DNA of 64,000 bases from Anaeramoeba flamelloides (Eukaryota; Metamonada; Anaeramoebidae): NCBI GenBank assembly GCA_027625915.1, contig JANTQA010000023.1, positions 8,370,001 through 8,434,000 of the forward strand, written 5' to 3'. This document shows, in pieces, positions 35,761 through 47,858 of the stretch. Under the pieces are notes generated by a model that saw nothing but the letters and a program-made list of their open reading frames with translations, was not told the DNA's origin and ran no database searches. Each line of letters opens with the position of its first letter. Position 1 is the stretch's first letter. The translations under genes and the position numbers were made by a program.

Positions 35761-36167
35761 CACATCTGCAAAAAGTGATGTCTTTATATTTTAAGTTTTT
35801 TTACTAAATTTGTAATTTTTCCAAAAACTATAAAACTTTTCATATGCGCCCCGACGGGAGAGGTTTTTTGTCATTGGACTTGGAGATTCTAAGAGCTAAA
35901 AATCCGATTCAATGATAGAATAAAAATGTTTGGGGAAGAAACAGAAATTCAAAAATAGAAAATAATTTTCAGAAATCAAAATACAAAAACAACCCCAAAC
36001 ATTTTTATTCTTTCCTTAAATTGTTTTTTTTGCTATTAGAAACCTCGGGTTTGTTAACAAGAAACCTCTCCCGTCGGGGCGCATATGAAAAGTTTTATAG
36101 TTTTTGGAAAAATTACAAATTTAGTAAAAAAACTTAAAATATAAAGACATCACTTTTTGCACATGTG
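35761..36167. mobile_element. M6 foldback element, TA target site
   Basis: A 407-bp element with ~110-bp arms: CACATCTGCAAAAAGTGATG at the left, CATCACTTTTTGCACATGTG at the right, TA outside both. The arms reach inward to GCGCCCCGACGGGAGAGG (left) and CCTCTCCCGTCGGGGCGC (right), an 18-bp GC-rich core perfectly mirrored in this AT-rich DNA. The interior has a weaker second inverted pair around CCCCAAACATTTTTATTC. Confidence 0.85.
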
Positions 36168-36689
36168 TATTAAAAAAAAATCTCAAAAAGAAAGATCAAG
36201 TGTAAAAAATATCTCGTTTTTTAAACTTTTTTTTCAATTTTAAAATTTCAGGTTTTTTAGGAATTTCAAAACTCGATCCAAGAAAAAGACTTAATGGTTT
36301 TTAAAAAAATATTTTCCAAAAAAACAAATTTGGTGAATTAATTAATTGAAAAGTTTAGGTAAGTTGTTTTTTATTTTTTTTCTCTTTTCTGAAAATAATT
36401 GATTAAGTAAATTTAATTGTATTTTATTTTTTACTTGTGGAGAAAGATAAAAGATAAAAGATAATATCAAATTAACATTTTAGATATGCCCAAAAAAATT
36501 ATTTACAATTTTAGTTGGGGGGTAGCTAAAAATGACCACCTTTAAGTGTCAAGTCATTTATGGATTAAAAATAATTTTTTGAAATTCAAAAAAAAATTCT
36601 AAATTTTTATGGGTGACCTAATACCAATTAAAACCCAGTCAATCGATGTACAATCGATCTCTAAAAATCAACAATCAAAAACTCATTAG

Positions 36690-38040
36690 TTTTTAGGGGA
36701 AAATCACCAAAGAGCGACCCTCAACTTTCCATTTAGAATGGTTAGAATATATAATTGTGAAAACAAACAATCAAGTTATGAAGTGTCGCTCTTTGTTATT
36801 TTTAAAATCTCGAAGATTTTTTTTTTTTCATTTTTTTCTATTCTTAAATGAGTTATTTTTATATAAAAGAATATTGCAAAAATCCTTACTTTGTCAATTT
36901 TAGAGGGTTTTAAATTAACTACGAATTAGATTAAATCAAATTAAATTGATTTTGTACTTAAAGGAAACAATTTGTTTCAAATCGAAGATATTTTTTGCAT
37001 TTGGAACTATCAAATTTGAAAAAAATGATTTTTTTTTCGAAATTAACCATTTTCACGAGAAGATGCCAATTTTGAATCCGTCATATTCTCGTGAAAATGG
37101 CTATTTAACTGATATCTTTTAACACAAAATTATTGTATTTAAAGTTATTTTTAAATTTTGGACAAATTCAGAAATCATTTTTGAACAAAAACAATAATTT
37201 TAAAAATTTAAAAGTTTAGTTAGATTTCAGATTAATTTAAAAAAAAAAGAAAAAAATAAAATTGTTTGAGTCAGACCTAAAAATTTCACAAAAAGCCGGT
37301 TTCAAGATGATAAAAAATAATTTAACATTGAAACAAAAAATTATTATTTTATACATATATCTTTGCCATGAAATTAATAAATTGAATTTGTTTCAATTTT
37401 TTTTTTGAATTGTAAAGTTCTTTATGAAGTCGAAGGTGTATCTCTTTAGTTTGGATTTCAAAAACCCTTTGGTTAAAATTCCCCACAATAACAACATCAA
37501 AAAAAATGTAAATTGAGATCTTTCATGTATTTGTTTTTTCGAATTGGTCATTTATAAATTAAAAAAAAATCGGCAGTTCTTAAAAAATGCTTTTAAAAAG
37601 AGACAATTTTTCCCTTATGAGATATAATGCTATTTGATTATGTAAGCGTGTCGTATATGAGCCTTTTTTGAGAAAATATGAACAGTTTACAATTAGCCAC
37701 CTTCTCTCGAAACCGTTCATTTGGGTTTTTTGTTCTTGAGATTCTTTGAAATTTTTTCTCAAAATTTGAATTTTTGAAATTGAGAATTCTTTTTACTTTT
37801 TTTCCTTAATTTGAATTTTTTCTCAAAGAGGATAATTTTAAAATTTTCTTTTTATTTCTTATTGATATTTTTAGAATTGATATCTAACGAGACCTCTTAA
37901 GTTGAATTTTTTACCAACAATATCCCCTTAAAATTTTTTTTGTGGTTATTTGAATTTTGCCAATCAAAAAAAGTTAAATTTCACAAGATCCTTTTTGGTG
38001 GTAAGCCACTCCTTGAGTATGGAACAAATCCACAGTAAGT
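36690..38040. pseudogene. decayed coding region R5, copy 1 (ankyrin-like traces)
   Basis: Two blocks (about 36690-36990 and 37840-38040) match, in inverted orientation, 50850-51190 and 50560-50760. The plus strand reads FHLEWLEYIIVKTN near 36725 and PLLEYGTNPQ near 38003; the other copy reads LQLEWLEYIILKTT and SLLEYGANPR. LLEYGANP is typical of ankyrin repeats. On the minus strand, 37400-37500 reads DVVIVGNFNQRVFEIQTKEI, another coding-like trace. Frames are broken throughout, so I treat the region as gene debris. Confidence 0.35.
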
Positions 38041-38223
38041 GACTAGACCCTTAAGGAAACAGTAACTTTGAAAAGTTTTACAAAACAGGTTTCTTTTCAA
38101 GAAAAGGCACCAATGTGAGGAATTGAAATAGTCTTTAATTTTATCAAAATTAATCATAAAAAAACAAAAAGTAAAAGAGCAAGAACAAAAAGATAGCCGA
38201 AATAAAGCTACTTGGGGTGTTTG

Positions 38224-38973
38224 TTATGTTTTAAAACAAGCTTTAAATTTTCTGATAAACATTGTGAAGATTCCCAAAAACAAAAAAACACAAAAAAAAA
38301 AATAAAAAATCGAAAAATTACCAGATCCATTAACACATCTACCAACATAGCCACCTGTGTTTGGTGAAATAACTGAAGGTTCCAAATTTTCGAAATACCT
38401 GCAATTTTCATCTTGGACACAATCAGCACAATTATCAATTTGTGAGCAATCATAAGATTGTGTGCAGGTTAGACTGGAATTTGTACACGATTTACTTTCC
38501 TTGCAAGTTTCGGCGGATCCATCAGCGCACCATACACATTCGTTGGCTACACAAGAGTCACAGTCTTCGTATTCACACGGCTCTTTACAATCATAACCAT
38601 CGTCTGCAATATTCTTTTCTTCACATTTCTCATTGTTCTCATTATCCAGAGGGTTAAAACAAGATCCGCTTATGTCATAATCACACCACTTACAATCACT
38701 AGTATCCATACACTCATCACATGTAAAGGATTCACAGTTTGTCGTGCTGTCAGAACAATCGTTGGTATTATTGACAACTTGCTCTTGATCACAACCCTCA
38801 TACTCGCAATATCCCTGTCCAAGCCCCCAATCGCAAAAAGAGCCACAGTCTGGATCACTAAGACACGTTCCACAATCGTCGTGGACCCAACAATCTTCGC
38901 TTTCACAAAAACAATATTGAATGATCGAAAAAGAAAGGTAGAGAGAAAGAAAAATATTGAAAAATTTGTTCAT
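38224..38973 (-). CDS. cysteine-rich secreted/membrane protein with PSI-like repeats
   Basis: 249 residues from ATG 38973. Residues 1-23 are a signal peptide (FFNIFLSLYLSFSIIQYCFC, cleavage before ESEDC). The ectodomain has more than 30 Cys in repeated acidic modules: CGTCLSDPDCGSFCDW, CDECMDTSDCKWC, CDSCVANECVWC and CADCVQDENCRYF. The C-x2-C-x4-8-C-x2-(W)C spacing resembles plexin-like PSI cysteine repeats. The read-through C-terminus is a membrane segment (IFYFFFCVFLFLGIFTMF) followed by a basic tail, i.e. type I topology. However, that segment begins at GTAATTTTTCG, a donor-like site, and a downstream stretch near 38152-38205 reads SFISAIFLFLLFYFLFFYD, GPI-signal-like, in a frame that a simple splice does not reach. 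Both C-termini give a surface protein. Same family as 34198-34514. Confidence 0.75.
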   Translation of the reverse strand: MNKFFNIFLSLYLSFSIIQYCFCESEDCWVHDDCGTCLSDPDCGSFCDWGLGQGYCEYEGCDQEQVVNNTNDCSDSTTNCESFTCDECMDTSDCKWCDYDISGSCFNPLDNENNEKCEEKNIADDGYDCKEPCEYEDCDSCVANECVWCADGSAETCKESKSCTNSSLTCTQSYDCSQIDNCADCVQDENCRYFENLEPSVISPNTGGYVGRCVNGSGNFSIFYFFFCVFLFLGIFTMFIRKFKACFKT

Positions 38974-39703
38974 TTCAAAAAGTTTAGAAAAAATAAAAAA
39001 AGTGACTTTTGTTTTGGTTTTATTATCGAGAAAAAGTTGAAGTTTTAATTTGTTTCGCTTTTTCTTGAATGATTTGTTTTTTATGTTATTTTGTGGTGAA
39101 TTAGGAAATTTTTAAATCTGTTACCCTAGTACTTGACTAGTTATGGGTTTAGAATTAAAAGATCTTTTTTAAATCTCAAAGAAATGATCTTATTCGAAAT
39201 TTCATCAAGATCTTGATTATTGGAATCGGAGATTATAATGGAATTAACATAACTTGATTTTGGCAATAACCATATCTACATCTTATGATATTTGAATACT
39301 AAATAATAAAAAAGTTTCCTTTTCTTTTTGTTCTTTTTTTTGTACCAAAAAAGATATTCAAAGAAATAGTGTGTTTTTGGTGATATCAATTTATTTTTTT
39401 AGTCCTTTTTTATTCCATTTATAGGGTGAAACAATTATCTTCAATCCATCAAAATATTTTTAAATTGAGTAAAAGAAAATTATATGAAATTATATCCTCT
39501 TCAAACCCCCAAAACTAGTAAAAAGCAACTATTATTTCAAAAGTTAAATAAGGAAGAGAAAAATTATTCTCTAAAGTTTAGAATGATTTTATATGATTAA
39601 TTATTATAATATTAGGGAAATTGATTGAAAAATCTTTAATTTTTAATACTGGTACAGAAATTCTATTTTTAAGTGTATTTTGAATTATATTACAAGGTAT
39701 ATA
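38974..39703. other. upstream flank of the cysteine-rich gene
   Basis: AT-rich, no repeat or gene recognised before the M1 element. Confidence 0.4.
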
Positions 39704-40200
39704 AACCCCGTTCAAAAAATTTGGACACACCCAAAATCAAAAATAGACAAATAAAAAACTTATTTTATGCTAGTTTTTCCAACGTAATATAAAACCATAT
39801 TTAAGTACCACTGTATTAATGTTTTTATAAGTAATCATTTTCCTCGAAATAAAAGAAAAAAAAAATACAAAAAATCAAAAAAATCAAAATCTGATGTGTC
39901 CAAAATAATGAAACAAGTGGGAAAAAAAATTTATTGGTAAATTTGTTTAAATTTCAACAATAATTGTTGATCTATAAAATGATGTGATACTATCGGCCAA
40001 TTGTTGTGATTTTTCAATTTGGCAAACCCAACACTAACCTTCTATCAACTATCGGAAATAATACCAGATCTAACCAAACCCATTAAGTAACTGAAAAAAA
40101 GGAAAATAAAAACCAAATAGAAAAGAGCAAAAATGAAATAGTTTGTAAAATCAAAATTATTTCCAAATTGAATGTAAAGTGTAATATTGTTATTCTTTAT
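39704..40200 (+). mobile_element. M1 element, left end intact, right end eroded
   Basis: Begins AACCCCGTTCAAAAAATTTG followed by GACACACCC, after a TA. It aligns over most of its length with the reverse complement of 55645-56176, including the internal motif GATGTGTCCAAAATAATGAA near 39892. The right terminus expected near 40230 is not recognisable. Confidence 0.75.
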
Positions 40201-40399
40201 GAAAAAGTTATTCTTGGAAAAAATACACAGAAACTCTTCAACATGACTAATCAAAATTATGAAATTTATTGCGCTTGTCGGGAATTTTTTATCAAAACTC
40301 TTCTGGTTAGAAAACTAAAGGTAATAAAGAAAATATAATAATAATAAAGTGAAAACAAAAAATCTTTAAAATAGTAAAAAATATATAAATTTGGATACC

Positions 40400-40530
40400 C
40401 AGTGCCCCATTTTTCTGAGGTATTGTCTAAGTTTTTTTTTTTTTTTTTAATTCAAAAGAATTGAACAAAATCAAAGATTTTACTCTATTATTTTAAATTA
40501 AAAAAAACCTACGACAGTGGAAAACCAATT
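40400..40530. repeat. R7-type block
   Basis: A short block with GGTATTGTCTAAG, a T tract and CAAAGATTTTACTC, then AAACCTACGACAG, related to 24540-25150. The interval onward to 41175 holds (TA)n at about 40656-40672 and nothing coding. Confidence 0.45.
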
Positions 40531-41175
40531 ATTAATCAGGGAATGTGGAATTTTTATCTATAATTGATCATCTTTCTATCGGGTTTTTGCTCCTCCTGTG
40601 TATTCATGACGTGGATAGTTTCTATTTTATCATTAAAATGTTAAATTTATTTTATATATATATATATATATATTAATTATTTTTCTTCTTCTCTTTTTTT
40701 TTATTTGATAATTATTCTTTAATTACTCCTTTCTATAAATAAATAAATAAATATTTTTATTCTTTCAACTGTTTAATGATTGTCCAAATTTTGGGAATTT
40801 AGTTACGTACTAGTCTTTATTATTTTTTTTTTTTGAACAATTTCTAAATAAGGATTCCTTAACAAGATATAAGTATAAAATTGAAAATAAACAATGTTTT
40901 TCAAATCTAAGTAATTGGAAAAAATATTTCAATATATATTAAATTTAGGTAAAACAATTTAATAGAGATTAGTGCCTTAAGTATAAAGTTAAAGTATATT
41001 ATTTTACAGTAATTATTAGTATGAAAAAGATTGTCGAAAAAATACTATTGATTTCAATTTAAATTTTCTTTGATCTTCAATAGAAGATTAAAATATAAAT
41101 TTGTCATTTTTTTTTCTATATTACAATAAGAATTTAAGTTTTTCAATTTATAAGAAAATATATTGATTTTCTAGT

Positions 41176-41700
41176 TTTATTCCGCCCAGGTATCAACTAT
41201 TCTTTGATATGCATTCTTCTACTCATTTCTTATTTTTGTTCTTAAAATTTAAAATTAAAAAATAATTTCTATTTGTAAATTTTTTTTGTTTTTTACTTCA
41301 AATAATTTTTTCAGTTTTTATTTTTTTAAAAAACTCAATTTTAAAAAAAAAATTGTTAGAAATTCCGAATTATCTTATTGAAAAGTGAGTATTTCTAATT
41401 TTCTTATAAAATCAATACATTTACAATTTAAAAATCTTCTTGTCAATAATTTTAATCTTTCCAACCAAATTTTGGAATCCTATACATGGTTATATTGAAA
41501 GGTTTACAAATAATTTTTTTAACATTTATTTTTTGGAAAATTTGAAGTTTGTTGAGGTATTTATTTTATGATAATCAACTCTAATATGAATTTTATGTTT
41601 TCACTTATTTTTAAAGAATCTTATGTTGGTTAATTCTTATAAAAAGTGAATTTTTCATTTTTTGCTAGGTCATTTTTGAATGAAATGGGGTTTCTTTGTT
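41176..41700. mobile_element. M3-like element, decayed copy
   Basis: The right half (CTTGTCAATAATTTTAAT near 41440, GTTGGTTAATTCTTATAAAA near 41625, TTTTTCATTTTTTGCTAGG near 41651) follows the same order as 26930-27180. The left end near 41176 shows only weak similarity (CCGCCCAGGTATC). Confidence 0.5.
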
Positions 41701-41794
41701 TAATTTATTAAGTATTTATTAAGGATTAAATTTGAAAACTCAAAATAATTCTGATTTCATAGATTTCAATTAGTTAACTATCTTTTATATTGAA

Positions 41795-42400
41795 CCTTTT
41801 CTAGTTGTTTTTTTGGTTCTGAGAATTGTGCTCCTTTATTTTAATTTTTGAAAGTGTATTCTTTGTGATGGTTTTCTTTCATAAAAAGATTTGAAAAACG
41901 ACTTTGGGAAGCAAATTCATAAAAAAAATGTTTTGTGAAATAATTAATAAATAGTAACGGGGTGAAAAATTTAAGTTTATAAATTGTTTGGGGTTCACCA
42001 AAATTAAGAAGATAAAATGAAAATAAATCTTTAAAAATATACTTGATTGGAAATTTTCTTTTTGATTAATGTTTTCGACAAGTTTCTATTAATAAAGGTA
42101 ATCTTTCTTGTTTGGTTATAATAAAGATAGAAAAGATTTGTTTAAAATTCACATACCTTCTCTGTTGTATTTTTTGGTTTGTTCTAGGAGTAATTTCCAT
42201 AAACACATTTCTAGATCCAAAACCTAATTGAATAAAAACAAAAATTTAATCAAAAAAAATGTTCAAAAAATATGAAAAATTTTATATTCAACTCTGGTTT
42301 ACTTTGGGTTCACTTTCTTCTCACTATTATAACAAATAGACTAGAGAGTGGTATTTAGATTTCAAAGTTTCAATATCTGCTGGCACTCGTAAAATAATTT
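41795..42400 (+). repeat. dispersed repeat R1, copy 2
   Basis: Aligns with 11880-12510 in the same orientation; a piece of R2 follows at about 42490-42640, as it does in the first copy, so R1 and R2 may be parts of one longer element. No coding capacity. The stretch 42640-43051 before the LRR gene holds nothing recognised. Confidence 0.6.
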
Positions 42401-43051
42401 TCAGTTTCACACAATTCAAATTTTTCAAAATATTTTTTGGACAAACATGCTTAAAAATTGATCTATTGTTTTTAAACATTTTTCAATGATATAGTTTTTT
42501 GAATTTATTTTTGAATAGTAGAACTTTATACAACAAACAGAATCTAATTAGTACTTATTGTAGTTTTCTTTGAGTGTAAAAAACAAGATTTTTATTTTGA
42601 AACAGGGCTTTTAAACTGAATGAAACAGGTTTGTCTAATCTTATCTTGGTTATTTTTCAAAATTCAGTAATAATATTTTGTAAAAACATCTCAAAATTCT
42701 CTTAGAAATGAAATATTGAAAATTGATAAATCCAATTGGTACTTCAATTTCAAGACAAATGAACAGCTTAGAAAAAGCCAAAAGGTTCCAGCGTTAACCA
42801 TAAAACTGATGGGTTCTCCTCAATACGCTTATTTTGGGATTTTTTTTTTGTTTGACTTTTTTAAATATTAAGTTTTTCTTGAGATTCAAAATTTGAAATG
42901 AAGAGTTCAAAACAAAATAGATTGAAAGGTGTTACCTATTAACAAAAGATTGATTCGAATTTAAGAAATGTTTTAATAAAAGAGGAAAAACCTGAATTTT
43001 TCATTTTTCCCTCCTTTTTGGTAAATAAAAAACTAATTTTTTGATTAAAAA

Positions 43052-43979
43052 ATGAGTGACTCTGAGGAATGGCAACTCGATATCAACCAAGTCTTTCAAA
43101 ATGCGCTCAAAAACAATTTATGGAAAATTGATTTATCATCACAAGACCTTGAATCAATTGAACACAAGACCTTGGGGAAGCTGACTTCTCTTGAGGTACT
43201 CAACCTTAGCAACAATAAATTGAAATCGATCCCCGATGTGATCTGCAAGCTCCCTCGGTTAAGAAGGCTGATTCTGAGCAACAACAAATTACGAGAATTG
43301 CCAGAAAAACTCGGGAAATTGACAACACTCGAGTGGCTACACGTTTCAAACAACCCAGAACTTAAATCCTTGCCCGACATCTCTCAATTGACAAATTTGG
43401 TTGAACTCGATGTTGCCCATTGTAGCCTGCCATCACTCCCCGGTGGCCTTGGCAAGCTAAAACGAATTGCAACCATTGACGCTTCTTATAATAAAATCTG
43501 TGTTGTACATCCTACTTTCTGTAAACTTAAGGTATTAATTTTTAATTTTTCTTTGTTTTTTTCAATCGCAGTCAACTTTTTTATAATTGTTCAGCCTTTT
43601 TTATTCCATTTCCTTTCCCAATTTTGTCTTTTTTCTTCTTTGTGATTTTTTCATTTTCTTTTCTAAATTTTCAATTCTTTTTTATCGCCTAATTTAAAAA
43701 CAAAATCTAAAATAAAAAACTTAAAATCAAAAGACACTCGGAAGGTTATACCTTAATAACAATAATCTTTCAGTCATACCAAACGAATTGTCTCAACTAC
43801 AAAACCTACGTATAATTGATCTTTCATATAATAATTTAATATCACTTCCGCCTTCATTAAAAAACCTTTCAAATTTGTGGGAATTGCATTTAGAAGGAAA
43901 CGAAGGAATGTCCTTCCCCCCAAAAGAAGTCATTGAAAAGGGACTTGGTGAGGTAATCAATTATTTAAAGAATATTTAA
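43052..43979 (+). CDS. leucine-rich repeat protein, Shoc2/RSU1-like (2 exons)
   Basis: Exons 43052-43531 and 43734-43979; the 202-nt intron runs from GTATTA to AAAAG and the phase-0 join continues the repeat register (FCKLK then TLGRLYLNNNNL). Product 241 residues. After a short acidic N-cap (MSDSEEWQLD) come about eight 22-24-residue repeats of the LxxLxLSxNxLxxLP type between residues 24 and 220: LTSLEVLNLSNNKLKSIP, LPRLRRLILSNNKLRELP, LTTLEWLHVSNNPELKSLP, LTNLVELDVAHCSLPSLP, LKRIATIDASYNKI, LGRLYLNNNNLSVIP and LRIIDLSYNNLISLP. The end, PPKEVIEKGLGEVINYLKN, is the cap often seen in Shoc2-like and plant Ras-group LRR proteins. No signal peptide or membrane segment, so cytosolic. Role: a protein-binding scaffold, possibly in small-GTPase signalling; the partner cannot be told. 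Exon 1 is richer in G and C than its flanks. Confidence 0.85.
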
Positions 43980-44361
43980 ACATCAAAATAATTCTTCGCT
44001 TGTTTGACCTCAAAATTTTTCAAAATACAGAAAAAAAAAAAAATCTTAATCAAGCGATATTTGCATTTAAAAATTCAAAATACAATAAAGTCTCTAAGAG
44101 GGTTTTGTTAATTTTTTATTATTTTTATTTTTCTTTTGTTTTGGGGTTTTCCCAAGAATTTTTTTCAAATAAAATCATATTCCGAGAACTAAAAACTTTT
44201 TTGACCAAAACATTTTTGAGGAGTGTGCTCAATACAGTTATATTCAAGATTGTTAAAAATTTGTCCAAACTTTTTGATACATCGACTTGTTAAACTTTTT
44301 CCCTTCACTTTTTGAAAATGGCTGTTTTAAGGGAGCAAGTACTTTTTAGTAATTTTGATTA
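43980..44361. other. 3' flank of the LRR gene
   Basis: A 97-codon open stretch (44000-44293) without ATG is F/K-rich and probably untranslated. Confidence 0.4.
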
Positions 44362-45073
44362 TAAACTCTTTTTCAAATAAAAGGGCACAGAAATTTTCAA
44401 GAATTATTGATAATTGAATCAAATTAATTGTAGTAACATTCTAAAAGATAAAAAACACTTTAAAACATAAAAAAAAACACTCAACTGAATATTTAAAACT
44501 CATTAAAACAAAACAAGAAAAATATAAAATTAAATATTTTAAAAATTGTGGTGCCCTTTTATTTGAAATGAGAAATCTTGTTTTGTAAATTGTAAAGAAA
44601 AAGAATTATCAAATCAATAGCAACCTTTGGACATGTTGAATTGAGAAAAAGTTCTTTACATATTATTGATAACTCTTTACACGTCGAACTATTGTTCTAT
44701 AAAGTCTCATTTTCAATATAAAGCCACAATTCATCTGGATCTAATGATGGAATTGTTTTTTTTCTTTATTTTATCTTTTCTTTGTTCCAATATATCAATC
44801 TAATAATTTTCTTTCTTAATTCCTACATCTAGCTCATTTGAAACCAAACTTATTCTTTTTTCATTGATACATTGCCAAATTATTTCCAAATGGTTTTCTT
44901 CTTATCTTGTTTTTCATTTTCCAACTGTTCAATATCTCAAAATAAAAATACAAAAAATGAAAAAAATGAATAATTAAAATGAAAATCATCAATAAGTAAT
45001 TCTCTTATTAAGCATCAAATTCGATAGTATTGATGATTTGAGAGGTGTACCCTTTTGTTTGAAAAATAGTTTA
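44362..45073 (+). mobile_element. M2a TIR element, second copy
   Basis: About 712 bp. The left end TAAACTCTTTTTCAAATAAA follows TA; the right end is TTTGAAAAATAGTTTA. It aligns along its length with the reverse complement of 20183-20889. The right-hand target copy is not clear. Confidence 0.8.
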
Positions 45074-45102
45074 TTAATTGTAAGAAGGTTACTAAAATTA
45101 GA

Positions 45103-45357
45103 TTTTTTTTTTTTTTTTTTATTGAGGAGGAAATGTAAATTACACTCTAAGCGCCCTTTTACTTAAATTCCCATTCAGAAATTTAAGCGTAAAATCATAG
45201 ATTTTATGATTATTAATTAACAAAAATAATTTTAAGCATAATTTAAAATTATTTAATTAAAATTTAATTCTTTTAACTTTTTATGAAAAATTAATCCATC
45301 TTTTTCATAGGAAGGACATACCCATAAAAAGTGATCAATATTTTCAAATTACATTTT
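45103..45357 (-). mobile_element. LINE 3' end, 5'-truncated
   Basis: The A-tail appears as a T tract (45103-45120). Inside, the minus strand reads ENIDHFLWVCPSYEKDG, the C-terminal zinc-knuckle tail of a LINE reverse-transcriptase protein (second half of C..C....H....C), then KLKELNFN and a stop. The 3' untranslated part CTCTAAGCGCCCTTTTACTT resembles the other LINE tails here. Fewer than 250 bp survive. Confidence 0.7.
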
Positions 45358-45359
45358 TT

Positions 45360-45800
45360 TTTAAGTGCCATGGGAGATTGAAAATTTGAATAAAAATCTT
45401 TTGCTACTCTATTTGTGAAAAAAAATGAAAACAAACCAATTGTAAATCAGAGTTGAGTTTTTGATTTTAAAATTTTTTGGGATATTTTTTTTGAATAATT
45501 TTTTTTTTTTTTTAGATTGTACTTTGGATCTAGTTATGTCCAGATAGATCGAAGAAATTAAACAAAGAACAAAAAAAAAAAAACAGACATGGGAAGGTGT
45601 GCATTTTAAACAAATATTTTGATGTTTAATACCAAACAAGAATGTTCACCCTTCCTCAGAAACTGGTTTAAATCAAGAATGAAAACAATTTTTCAAATAG
45701 AAGTATGTTTTTGACTATTTGTTTCATGATTGTCTTTAAAATTTGGAAACTAATAAACAAGGTATTACCTTGAACCTTCGCCCATTTATATTTTGTTTTT
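45360..45800 (-). repeat. dispersed repeat R1, copy 3 (inverted)
   Basis: AAGTGCCATGGGAGATTGAA and TTGCTACTCTATTTGTGAAA match the reverse complement of 12480-12420. It lies directly against the truncated LINE end. Confidence 0.6.
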
Positions 45801-47858
45801 TTTTTAATTTTTGATTGAATACTTTTTTAAAAAATTTATAATGGAAAATTCAATCTTCAAATATTTGGAAAATTGTCACAATAATTTTTTAGTGGGAAAA
45901 TAAAATTATCAAGGGGTTGGGCCAACTATCGCTATTTTCTGATTTTATTATGAATAAAAATAATTTTCATGAATTTTTCAATATTTTCTGAAAGTATCTT
46001 TGCCAACTCAAAATCTCGAGATCTATAATTTTTATTCTGATATAAAAAAATCTAAAATAATAAACAATCAGTTACACTATATATATATATATATATATAT
46101 AAAAAAAAAAGTATATTTATGCTAATTGACTTTTTAAGTTATATTTTAAGCATTAATTAAAACTTAAAGTTTTCTCAATTTATAAAAAGTTAATTTTGAT
46201 TATCATGGATTTGAACATTATCATGGTATTTGAAATAATGTCAGAAATATTTCAGATTATCAGCTACAAAACACAAATTGGTGACAATTTTACATTATCC
46301 TGAAAAGAGAAATTTATCATTAATTTGTCGATTTGTTATGAAAATTCCCATATTGTCGATAATCCCTATTGTTATCAAACTAAGATAAACAAAAAAATAA
46401 TGTTTCAGAGATTTTAGGATTAGAATTAAATTATTAAAATCAAAAAAACTATAAAATATGCAACTCAAGTAAATTGAAAATATAGTTCAAAAATTCAAGC
46501 AATCATCATTATTTTTTTAGTTTTTTACAATTTAATGGAAATTTTTCGTTTTGAAACCAAAGAATAAATCCAATAAATCGATATTTCTGAAGAGGAATTT
46601 ACAAAAGAACTTATTTCTGAAACTAAAAATACAAATCTGATGAATTAATTTAAAATAGGGTTTTAAAATACATTTTAGAAAAAATACCTTTAAAATAGAA
46701 ATAAAAATTAATTTTTTTTCTCAAAAAAATTTCAATAAAAAAAGTATTTCCATTAATAATTAAAAATAAAGTCAAATAAAAAAGAAGTACATATATCATA
46801 TATTACAGATCAAGTCAAGAAACATATTATTTGTTTTTATGATTGTAAAAAAATTATACTTTGTAATTTAAACTTGGTTTATAATAATATTATATTATGG
46901 TATATGATATTCTTTTTTATTATTAAAATACCCTAAAATTTTGTTTAAAGTGGGCTTTTTTTGATTACTATCCGAATAAAGCAATAAAATCAAGAGTTGT
47001 AAATTGTGGAGAAATTTTCAAAAATGTAAAAAATTCATAAGGCAAATTTTTGCATTTTCTATTCAATCTTAAAGTTAATCCAATCTGAATTTTCAATCTT
47101 GATAACATTCCACTGTTTAATAGTATTTTCAATTCCAAAATCTAGATCTTCATTTTTCTTCAAATAAATTTTCAGTTGAGATCTGCATTTTTTGAGGAAA
47201 AATAATGAACACAACGAACTGTAAATCATTTTTTCTCTTATTCCCCTCTCGCGTTTTTTATACGTTCAAACATTCCAATTTTCGATTCTAATCCTAATTA
47301 TTTTGATTTTGAAAATTTGAAAACAAATCGAAAATTTACAAGTAGATTTGCAAAAGTCCAATTTTCCTATTAAACTGAGTGTATTGTCTCCTATGGATAC
47401 TTATGAGTTGATGAAAATGCGTTTTAAGGTATTTTTTGAATAATCGGGGATATTTCATCAGCTAATTAATCGTTACAAAAATATTTCATTTCAAAATTCA
47501 AACAATTCAATCCAAAAATTTTAAAATAGAGATCTTGAATTGGGAAGAAAAAATGAACATAATCCTAAAAAAAATTTTAAAAAACTTTAAAATTGTGATG
47601 GGTAATCTTGTCAAAAAGAAGAAACCCTGGAGGTAGTACTGTCTAATCACATATTAATTCAGTTCATTCAAATTAAAGAGGGTTGTGCTTACTGTCGTTA
47701 AATATTACGAAAAGGGATTGTGAATATGTTCAAAATCAAAAAAATTAAAATAATTATTAATAATTTTAATTTCTCAGTATTTAATTTTCAAAGTTTTATA
47801 ATCAATAATTCAAAAATTTTCAAAATATGAATTAAACATTTGATTTTTCTAAGTGATT
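45801..47858. other. gene-free interval with repeat R3
   Basis: R3 at about 46540-46840 aligns with 63040-63330 (CCAATAAATC, ATTTCTGAAGA, ATTTCCAT). A (TA)n tract lies at about 46077-46100. No gene seen. Confidence 0.5.

Noticed and set aside
44000-44293. 97-codon open frame after the LRR gene
   Set aside because: No ATG, F/K/S-rich, no domain, directly in the 3' flank of another gene.
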